A DNA stretch of 64,000 bases from Labrys okinawensis (GTDB lineage: Bacteria; Pseudomonadota; Alphaproteobacteria; Rhizobiales; Labraceae). The position numbers were made by a program, and so were the translations under genes. Shown here one piece after another: positions 18,176 to 24,623 of the stretch; the stretch's first letter is position 1; each line of letters starts with the position of its first letter. The stretch lies in assembly GCF_002982075.1 (NCBI RefSeq), contig NZ_PUEJ01000005.1, positions 558,001 through 622,000 of the forward strand, written 5' to 3'. The notes beneath the pieces were generated by a model. It was not told the DNA's origin, did no database searches, and saw only the letters and a list, made by a program, of their open reading frames with translations.

Positions 18176-19690
18176 CTATGCCTTCTTGCGGGTTTTCTTG
18201 CCGGTAAGCCGGTCTAGAGCCAGCTTGGCTTTCTCATGCCCCTGGGCTGCAGCTTTGCGATACCAGGCGATGGCGTCCTTCTTGCTGGCGCGGGTTCCGC
18301 GCCCTTCCTCATAGAAAACACCGAGATTGAACTGGGCGACCGGTTCGTCCTGCTCAGCCGCCAGCTTGAACCATTTCAATGCCTCGGCTTCGTCCTTGGG
18401 CGCACCGGTACCATCGGCGAGCTGCACGGCAAGATTGGTCTGGGATGGAATGTAACCGTCCTCGGCAGCCTGCCGATACAGCGAAACCGCCACGGCCGGA
18501 TCCTTTGGCACGCCCTTGCCCTCGGTATAGAACAACGCCAGATTGTGCCGGGCTGCGTTGTACCCCTTGTCCGCGGCCCTGGCATACCATTTGGCCGCCT
18601 CGGCCGGCTCGGGAGACAGGCCCACCCCCTCGTCATAGGCATAACCGAGCTCCATCTGGGCCGAGCTCAGGCCCTGTCGCGCTGCCTTGGTGTACCAGAC
18701 CACGGCAAGGGTCGCATTCTTCTCGACACCATCTCCCTTGGCATAGCGCCGAGCGAGTTCATATTGCCCGTTGGCGCTGCCGGCCGCCGCAGCCTTGCGA
18801 TAATAGTCGATGGCAGCGGCAGTGTCGGCTTCGACGCCGTTGCCTTGTTCGTAGAGGCCCCCCAAATTGTAGGCCGCTTCGCCGTCGCCATGCTCGAAGG
18901 CCTTGCGATAGAGAGCCAGAGCCTGCTCGAAACTCTGTTCGACGCCGTCGCCTCTCAGATAAAGGCCGGCCAGATTGTTCTGGCAGCCGCTTTCGCCGGC
19001 ATCGGCGCCCTTCCTGTACCATGCCACGGCCACCGCAAGATCCGGTTCCACGCCATGGCCTTCCTCGTAGAGATTACCCAGGTTGAGGAACGCTCGTTTC
19101 TCGCCGAGGTCGACGGCCTTGAGGTAGGACTGGCGCGCCTTCTCATACAGCCCGGCCGCCTCCAGGGACCGCCCGAGCATATAGGCAAACCGGCCTTCCT
19201 GCGGCCGCTCGGCCAAGGCCTGCTCACAAGCCGGGATCGCCTTGGCGTGATCGATGTCCGCCATGGTGAAACCGGGAGCGAGGGAGAGCGGATCGGCTCC
19301 GCCGCGCGAAGCCAAGCGATCACACTCGGTCACTGGCCCGCCGGTGCCGGGTCGGGACCGAGCGGCGATCTCACGCTGGGTACAAGCCAGGTGCCTGGCG
19401 TAGGAGCCGGCTCCCGTTTCGACTTTGGTCCGGCCCTCCCCATAGCACGAGCCTTGGATGTCTTCCGGTACCTTGGCCCAGATGTCGTTCAGTTCGACAT
19501 AGGCCAGCGATTCCCGGTTGAAACAGGCGACCATTTCCGGGCTGTCCAACGTCGCCTTCGGCGGCCGGCCGACCGTATCGAGACAATAGTCGTCGGACCG
19601 ATAGACCGGGAACATCTCCGCCGAGGCCTGCCCGGCGAGCACTGTCATCAACGTCGCGGCCAGTGCGGCCACGCCTCTACTTCCTGCCAT
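18176..19690 (-). CDS. Secreted Sel1-repeat protein
   Basis: A 504-residue protein starting at ATG 19690, chosen because GGGGA lies just upstream and a signal peptide follows at once, with probable cleavage after AGQASA. A Cys-containing N-terminal region (about 25-130) is followed by eight consecutive Sel1-like repeats of about 36 residues, with units such as NLGNLYEEGHGVEPD and AVAWYRKGADAGE. The tail is Lys/Arg-rich. Sel1 arrays bind protein partners; in alphaproteobacteria they often act in envelope or signalling complexes. It sits 50 bp after pgl and 9 bp before sseA on the same strand. No specific partner can be named. Confidence 0.85.
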   Translation of the reverse strand: MAGSRGVAALAATLMTVLAGQASAEMFPVYRSDDYCLDTVGRPPKATLDSPEMVACFNRESLAYVELNDIWAKVPEDIQGSCYGEGRTKVETGAGSYARHLACTQREIAARSRPGTGGPVTECDRLASRGGADPLSLAPGFTMADIDHAKAIPACEQALAERPQEGRFAYMLGRSLEAAGLYEKARQSYLKAVDLGEKRAFLNLGNLYEEGHGVEPDLAVAVAWYRKGADAGESGCQNNLAGLYLRGDGVEQSFEQALALYRKAFEHGDGEAAYNLGGLYEQGNGVEADTAAAIDYYRKAAAAGSANGQYELARRYAKGDGVEKNATLAVVWYTKAARQGLSSAQMELGYAYDEGVGLSPEPAEAAKWYARAADKGYNAARHNLALFYTEGKGVPKDPAVAVSLYRQAAEDGYIPSQTNLAVQLADGTGAPKDEAEALKWFKLAAEQDEPVAQFNLGVFYEEGRGTRASKKDAIAWYRKAAAQGHEKAKLALDRLTGKKTRKKA

Positions 19691-19740
19691 CACGTCCCCA
19701 AAAGCCAAACCGTCTACGCACGAGCCAAATTGCCGGCCGG

Positions 19741-20466
19741 TCACTCCGGTGCGGCGGCCTTGTCCAGGAACCAGTGGATCGGCCCGGCGGCCTCGACATG
19801 GGCCGACGGCAGATCGGCCCCTGCGAAGACCTTTGACAGCGTCTCTCGCTTGTCGGCCCCTGCTGCGAGAAAGGCGACGGCCCGGCTGGAGGCGATGGCC
19901 GGGAAGGTCAGGGTCACCCGCGGCACGAACGGATCCAGGCCGGGATCGGAATGGGTAACCCAGCGATCCCTCACCGTCAGGGCCGGCTTGCCCGGAAAGA
20001 GCGAGGCGGTATGCCCGTCGGATCCGACGCCGAGCAGCATGATATCGAAGAGCGGCCGATCCGGATCGAGCGCGTCGGCGCCGTAATAAGCCTTGAGCGC
20101 CTGCTCATAGGCCTGCGCCGCGACCTCGGGCGAGGTCGGTGCGGCGGCGACCTCATGAATGTTCCGCTCGGGTGCCGGGACATGATCGAGCAAGGCGGCC
20201 TTCGCCATCAGCGTATTGCGCCTTGCATCGTCGGCGGGCACGATGCGTTCATCGCCCCAGAACCAATGAATGCGTTCGAAGGGCAGGGCGGAGCGCCAGG
20301 GATCGCGGGCCAGGCGTTCGTAGAGCCGCTTGGGCGTCGAGCCCCCGGATAGCGCCACTGCGATGGGTCCCGGCCGCCCTTTGAGTTCGGCGACGAACCA
20401 GTCGGCCGCTCGGTCGGCCAGGGCGTCGGCATTATCCGAGATGTCGATGATGCGCTCGCTGCTCAT
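19741..20466 (-). CDS. pgl: 6-phosphogluconolactonase
   Basis: A 241-residue protein of the SOL/DevB type: VALSGGSTPKRLYERLA near residue 40, HWFWGDERIVPADDARRN around 89, and DIMLLGVGSDGHTASLFPG around 148, the last carrying the conserved His of the family. It hydrolyses 6-phosphogluconolactone to 6-phosphogluconate in the cytosol. The start overlaps the zwf stop by 4 bp, so the step after glucose-6-phosphate dehydrogenase is translationally coupled to it. Confidence 0.95.
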   Translation of the reverse strand: MSSERIIDISDNADALADRAADWFVAELKGRPGPIAVALSGGSTPKRLYERLARDPWRSALPFERIHWFWGDERIVPADDARRNTLMAKAALLDHVPAPERNIHEVAAAPTSPEVAAQAYEQALKAYYGADALDPDRPLFDIMLLGVGSDGHTASLFPGKPALTVRDRWVTHSDPGLDPFVPRVTLTFPAIASSRAVAFLAAGADKRETLSKVFAGADLPSAHVEAAGPIHWFLDKAAAPE

Positions 20467-21983
20467 GCGATCGGTCGCCAGCTGCGCCCGTCGCGGGCAA
20501 GCATGACCTCAGCCGCCGCCGGGCCTTCGGAGCCGGCGGCATAGGTGGCAAGCCCCCGATCGCCGGCATTCGCCCAGGCATCGAGGAAGGGCTGCACAGC
20601 AGCCCAGCCAGCCTCGACCCCATCGGCACGCTGGAACAGCATGGCGTCGCCGATCATGCAATCATAGATCAGCGTCTCATAGCCAGTGCTCGCGGCCGCC
20701 TCGAAATAGTCCTTGTATTTGAAGTCCATGCCGACCCCGGCCAGATCGATCTTGGGGCCCGGCACCTTGGCGTTGAAATGCAGCGTGATGCCTTCTTCCG
20801 GCTGGATGTCGAGCACCAGCGTGTTCGGGCCCATGCCGGACAGCGCCGTGTCGCGGAACATGGCGATCGGCGCGTCCTTGAAACGGATCGCCACCTCCGT
20901 CTTGCGCTTGGCCAGCGCCTTGCCGGTGCGCAGATAGAAGGGCACGCCCGCCCAGCGCCAATTGTCGATGGCGAATTTGATCGCGGTGTAGGTCGGCGTG
21001 ACGCTCTTGGGGTTGACGTCCTGAGAGGCGCGATAGGCGGTGATCGGCGTATCCCTGATGATTCCGGGACCGTATTGCGCACGCACCGAGTTCAGGATCG
21101 CCTGTTCGGGCGTGTATTGGGTGATTGCCGCCAGGGCCTCGGCCTTTTCCGAACGCACCGAATTGGCCGAATAGCGGGCCGGAGGCTCCATGGCGATCAG
21201 CGACAGCAGCTGGCACAGATGGTTTGGCACCATGTCGCGCAGGGCGCCGGTCGCGTCGTAGAAGGCGCCGCGGCGCTCGACCGTGACGGTTTCGGCCACG
21301 CTGATCTGGACATGATCGATGTGATCACGGTTCCAGATCGGCTCGAACAGGCCGTTGGCGAAGCGCAGGATCATGATGTTCTGGACCGTCTCCTTGCCCA
21401 GATAATGATCCATCCGATAGATCTGGTCTTCGCTCAGCACACTCAGAAGCTGGCGGTTGAGAGCCTGAGCCGAGGCGAGATCGGTGCCGAAGGGCTTTTC
21501 GACGATGACACGCCGCCAGGGCCCACCTTCCACCTCCTGGCTGAGGCCGACCTCCTGCAGGAGCCGGGTGATCGGCGCAAAACCCGAAGGCGGCGTCGCC
21601 AGATAGAAGAGGCGATTGCCGCCGGTGTTGCGTCCGCTCTCTACCTTTTCCAGGTGCCGAGCGAGGTCGCGGAAGCTGTCGGGATTGTCGACCTCGGCAA
21701 CCACGCTGGTGACGCAGGCGAACAATTTGTCGGCGACCGCCTGATCGACGGGCCGGGTGGCGAACTGCTTGAGGCCATCCACCAGGGATTGGCGGAAGAC
21801 GTCGTCCTCCATAGGCCGACGCACCACGCCGACGATGGCGAAGTTCTCCGGCAGCAGGCCAGTGGCCGCAAGATTATAGAGAGCGGGGACGAGCAGGCGC
21901 TTGGTCAGGTCGCCATTGGCGCCGAAGACGACGAAGCAGCAAGGGCCGGCGGCGCCGCCCTTGTTGATGTGGTGGGCATTCAT
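20463..21983 (-). CDS. zwf: Glucose-6-phosphate 1-dehydrogenase
   Basis: A 506-residue enzyme of normal family length. VFGANGDLTKRLLVPALYNL near the N-terminus is the NADP-binding Rossmann motif, VIVEKPFGTDLASA holds the conserved Lys-Pro-Phe-Gly, and RMDHYLGKE carries the catalytic His. It oxidises glucose 6-phosphate to 6-phosphogluconolactone with NADP+. It follows gnd by 3 bp and overlaps pgl by 4 bp, giving a compact gnd-zwf-pgl unit. No edd/eda genes are in the window, so whether carbon then goes to the Entner-Doudoroff route cannot be judged here. Confidence 0.96.
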   Translation of the reverse strand: MNAHHINKGGAAGPCCFVVFGANGDLTKRLLVPALYNLAATGLLPENFAIVGVVRRPMEDDVFRQSLVDGLKQFATRPVDQAVADKLFACVTSVVAEVDNPDSFRDLARHLEKVESGRNTGGNRLFYLATPPSGFAPITRLLQEVGLSQEVEGGPWRRVIVEKPFGTDLASAQALNRQLLSVLSEDQIYRMDHYLGKETVQNIMILRFANGLFEPIWNRDHIDHVQISVAETVTVERRGAFYDATGALRDMVPNHLCQLLSLIAMEPPARYSANSVRSEKAEALAAITQYTPEQAILNSVRAQYGPGIIRDTPITAYRASQDVNPKSVTPTYTAIKFAIDNWRWAGVPFYLRTGKALAKRKTEVAIRFKDAPIAMFRDTALSGMGPNTLVLDIQPEEGITLHFNAKVPGPKIDLAGVGMDFKYKDYFEAAASTGYETLIYDCMIGDAMLFQRADGVEAGWAAVQPFLDAWANAGDRGLATYAAGSEGPAAAEVMLARDGRSWRPIA

Positions 21984-21986
21984 AAC

Positions 21987-22976
21987 TCAGGCCTTTACGG
22001 AATTCTTCGGCTCGACGTGGCCACCGAACCCCTTGCGCATGGCGGAGAGGATCTTCTCCGCATAAGTATGCTCCTGACGGGAGCGGAAACGGGTGTAGAG
22101 TGCGGCGGTAAGCACTTCGGCGGGCACCGCCTGGTCGATGGCGGCCTCGATGGTCCAACGCCCTTCGCCGGAATCCTCCACGAAGCCGGAATATTCGCTC
22201 AGCTCCTCGTCGGCGGCGAGGGCCGTCGCCGTGAGATCCAGCAGCCAGGACGTGACGACGCTGCCGCGGCGCCAGACTTCGGCGATGTCAGCCATGTTGA
22301 AATCGAATTTCTCGCCTTCCGCCCGGCCCTCATTGGCAGCGGAGCGCAGAATGTCGAAGCCTTCCGCATAGGCCTGCATCAGGCCGTATTCGATGCCGTT
22401 GTGGATCATCTTGACGAAATGTCCGGCGCCACACGGGCCGGCATGGATATAACCCTGCTCGGCACGCGGATCGTGCTTGTCGCGTCCCGGCGTGCGAGGA
22501 ACGTTGCCGATGCCCGGCGCCAGCGTGGCGAAGATCGGATCGAGGCGGGTGATCGTCTCGGGCTTGCCGCCGATCATCATGCAATAGCCGCGCTCCAGGC
22601 CCCAGACCCCGCCGGAGGTGCCGACATCGACATAGTCGAGCCCCTTTGCAGCCAGTTCCTTGCCGCGGCGGACGTCGTCCTTCCAATTGGTATTGCCGCC
22701 ATCGATGATCACATCGCCGGGAGACATGAGGCGCGAAAGCTGGTCGATGGTGCCCTGGGTGATGGCCCCCGCCGGCAGCATTACCCAGACGGCGCGCGGC
22801 GGCGTCAGCTTGGAGACGAGATCGGCAAGGTCTCCCGCACCAATCGAGCCTTCGGCCACCAGTGCCTGAACCGCCTGAGGAGCGCGGTCATAAACGACGG
22901 TGGTGTGGCCGTTCTTCATCAGGCGGCGGGCAATGTTGCCGCCCATGCGGCCCAAGCCGATGATTCCCAATTGCAT
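21987..22976 (-). CDS. gnd: 6-phosphogluconate dehydrogenase, decarboxylating (short GntZ type)
   Basis: A 329-residue 6PGDH of the short form, against about 468 for the E. coli Gnd. It shows GLGRMGGN for cofactor binding at residues 7-14, the substrate motif [38 protein letters not shown] with the catalytic Lys, and [10 protein letters not shown] late in the protein. It converts 6-phosphogluconate to ribulose 5-phosphate and CO2. Beta-strand 2 ends in VVYDRAP, with Asp where NADP-specific long forms have Asn, so NAD+ use is possible. First gene of the gnd-zwf-pgl run. Confidence 0.93.
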   Translation of the reverse strand: MQLGIIGLGRMGGNIARRLMKNGHTTVVYDRAPQAVQALVAEGSIGAGDLADLVSKLTPPRAVWVMLPAGAITQGTIDQLSRLMSPGDVIIDGGNTNWKDDVRRGKELAAKGLDYVDVGTSGGVWGLERGYCMMIGGKPETITRLDPIFATLAPGIGNVPRTPGRDKHDPRAEQGYIHAGPCGAGHFVKMIHNGIEYGLMQAYAEGFDILRSAANEGRAEGEKFDFNMADIAEVWRRGSVVTSWLLDLTATALAADEELSEYSGFVEDSGEGRWTIEAAIDQAVPAEVLTAALYTRFRSRQEHTYAEKILSAMRKGFGGHVEPKNSVKA

Positions 22977-23164
22977 TGGCTGATCTCCTTTTGCCGCCCC
23001 CGGCAGCTTATCGTCCGTACGTGCTTAGCACCGTTTTCAGCTGTCGCAAGCGCATGTATTCATCACTTCATGAGCATGACGAGGGGATGACGCGCCATTT
23101 TTGCATGGCACGCCGCAATGTCAGCTTGACCCACCCGCTCATGACGCTTAGAGACACCGCCATT

Positions 23165-23181
23165 GCGGGACAAAGTCCCGC
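23165..23181. other. Short perfect hairpin just upstream of tRNA-Lys
   Basis: GCGGGAC (23165-23171) and GTCCCGC (23175-23181) form a perfect 7-bp stem with a 3-nt loop, ending 7 nt before the tRNA. No T-run. It could affect processing or be coincidental. Confidence 0.4.
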
Positions 23182-23188
23182 CTGGTGA

Positions 23189-23264
23189 GAGCTCGTAGCT
23201 CAGTCGGTAGAGCACGTGACTTTTAATCATGGGGTCGTGGGTTCGAATCCCACCGAGCTCACCA
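23189..23264 (+). tRNA. tRNA-Lys (anticodon TTT)
   Basis: A 76-nt cloverleaf including an encoded CCA. The acceptor stem pairs GAGCTCG (23189-23195) with CGAGCTC (23254-23260), discriminator A at 23261 and CCA at 23262-23264. The anticodon loop is CTTTTAA with TTT at 23222-23224. The T arm shows GTGGGTTCGAATCCCAC. It reads AAA and, by wobble, AAG. No integrase lies nearby. Confidence 0.97.
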
Positions 23265-23392
23265 CTGATTTTCCTGACATTATCAATGAAACGGCTGATC
23301 ATCCCAACACCGGATCCAGCCCGCACTATCTGCAAGCCCGTCCGCACAAAGAATGTTAGATTCTGCGACGGGATCAGAGCAGGTGGGGACTT

Positions 23393-24238
23393 ATGGCAAG
23401 CGAGAAAGCCGCGCTGGAGCAGGCACGTCGCGATTTTGCCAGATCGATGCTGAAGGAAAGCGGATCGGCTGACCCGCGCATCGAGAGGGCGTTCGAACTT
23501 GTGCCGCGCGAAGCCTTCTTGCCGCCCGGCCCGTGGCTGACGACGCATCATGGCGGTTACGTCGAGACCCCGGATGCCGACCCGATTCATCTCTACAGGA
23601 ATCGCCTGGTTGCGCTGAAGGCCGACAAGCAGATCAACACGGGCGAACCCGCCCTGCATGCGGCTTGGCTCGGGGCAGTGGCTCCCAGGGCAGGGGAGAG
23701 GGTCAGCCATATCGGGGCTGGCCTGGGATATTACACCGCCATATTGTCGGTGCTGACATTGCCCGGCGGACGCGTAACCGCGTTCGAAATCGAGGAGGAT
23801 CTCGCCGAGCAGGCAAGGCGCAACCTCAAGCCGTTCGATGGCGTCAGTGTGATTCACGCCGATGCCACGCGCGTCGCTCTGCCGCCCTCCGACCTCATCT
23901 ATGTCAATGCCGGCGTGGTCGCTCCGCCGCTTGCCTGGCTGGCCGCGCTGCAGCCCGGCGGTCGCCTGATCTTTCCCTGGCGTCCGCGCGAGGAGATCGG
24001 CATCGCCCTGCGGGTGGATGCCAGCCCCGCCGGCTTTGCCGTCAGGGCCCTGATGCCGTCCTGGTTCATTCCCTGCACCGGCGCGTCGCGCGAAATCCCA
24101 ACGATTCGTCCGCCGCGTTCCTCTCGCCAAGCCTCGGCCGTACGCTCGCTTTGGCCCATGGCTGCCAGGGTTCCTGATGAGAGCGCGATTGCCGTCTATC
24201 CTGATCTTTGGTTTTCTTCGGCCGCCCTGGACGCCTGA
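23393..24238 (+). CDS. Protein-L-isoaspartate O-methyltransferase-like protein
   Basis: A 281-residue class I SAM-dependent methyltransferase resembling the PCMT family. The N-terminal half has the PCMT-like lead (ERAFELVPREAFLPPGPW) and then SAM motif I as VSHIGAGLGYYTA with an acidic motif (AFEIEEDLAEQARRN) at the end of the next strand. Later motifs are VIHADATRV and LIYVNAGVV. It differs from typical PCMT in the catalytic-lid area and carries an extra C-terminal segment of about 60 residues. It may repair isoaspartate in damaged proteins, but the substrate is uncertain. ATG 23393 has GGTGGGG upstream. It follows tRNA-Lys by 128 bp. Confidence 0.75.
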   Translation: MASEKAALEQARRDFARSMLKESGSADPRIERAFELVPREAFLPPGPWLTTHHGGYVETPDADPIHLYRNRLVALKADKQINTGEPALHAAWLGAVAPRAGERVSHIGAGLGYYTAILSVLTLPGGRVTAFEIEEDLAEQARRNLKPFDGVSVIHADATRVALPPSDLIYVNAGVVAPPLAWLAALQPGGRLIFPWRPREEIGIALRVDASPAGFAVRALMPSWFIPCTGASREIPTIRPPRSSRQASAVRSLWPMAARVPDESAIAVYPDLWFSSAALDA

Positions 24239-24270
24239 CCGTCCGCACGAATGTGGTCCTCAAAAGACGC

Positions 24271-24301
24271 TTGACCTTACAATGATGGGAAGTCCTACAA
24301 G
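24271..24301 (+). promoter_or_regulatory. CueR/HmrR-type MerR-family promoter of the CopZ-like gene
   Basis: The -35 box TTGACC (24271-24276) and a -10-like TACAAG (24296-24301) are 19 bp apart, the overlong spacing typical of promoters activated by MerR-family regulators. The spacer begins with an imperfect dyad, ACCTTAC-N7-GGAAGTC (24274-24294), close to the known CueR operator ACCTTCC-N7-GGAAGGT. It lies 25 bp before the metallochaperone ATG, so copper- or silver-dependent control by a CueR/HmrR protein encoded elsewhere is likely. Confidence 0.7.
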
Positions 24302-24325
24302 GTCTTCATCGAACGGAGACCTCAC

Positions 24326-24529
24326 ATGATCACGCTGAAAGTACCGGAAATGAGCTGCGGCCATTGCGCCAAGACGATTACGGGGGCGCTGCAGGCGATC
24401 GATCCCGGCGCAGCCGTCGAAATCGACCTCGGCACGCAGACCGTCAAGGTGGCAAGCGCCGCCGACGAGGCGAGATTGCGTGCGGCGATCGCCGAAGCCG
24501 GTTACGAGAACGAGAAGCTGCCGGCTTGA
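24326..24529 (+). CDS. CopZ-like heavy-metal-associated domain protein
   Basis: A 67-residue stand-alone HMA domain. The metal site is MSCGHC at residues 9-14 inside the typical beta-alpha-beta-beta-alpha-beta fold, ending with an AEAGYE segment. Such proteins carry Cu(I) to P-type ATPases or sensors in the cytosol. GGAG lies 8 nt before the ATG. The CueR-type promoter directly upstream supports copper as the metal. The usual partners (copA ATPase, cueR) are not in the window, so it is a solitary copy here. Confidence 0.88.
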   Translation: MITLKVPEMSCGHCAKTITGALQAIDPGAAVEIDLGTQTVKVASAADEARLRAAIAEAGYENEKLPA

Positions 24530-24542
24530 TGACCGAGCCGCC

Positions 24543-24576
24543 GGAGCAGGGGCCGGCTCTTGCCGGCCCCTGCTCC
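24543..24576. terminator. Strong hairpin between convergent CopZ-like and PEPC genes
   Basis: A perfect 15-bp stem (24543-24557 with 24562-24576) around a TCTT loop, beginning 13 bp after the CopZ-like stop and about 48 bp from the PEPC stop. It has no T-run on either strand but its place and strength suit a bidirectional transcription block. Confidence 0.6.
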
Positions 24577-24623
24577 GCGCGCGGGAGAATTGCGGTGCCG
24601 CGGGATCGCAGTCACTCCCGGGT

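Noticed and set aside
20778..23090. A 770-codon plus-strand frame antisense to zwf and gnd
   Set aside because: It crosses two clear minus-strand enzyme genes and their junction; no ribosome binding site or known domain.
23189..23264. tRNA-Lys as attachment site of a genomic island
   Set aside because: No integrase and no direct repeat of the tRNA 3' end was noticed nearby, and the flanking genes are ordinary chromosome genes.
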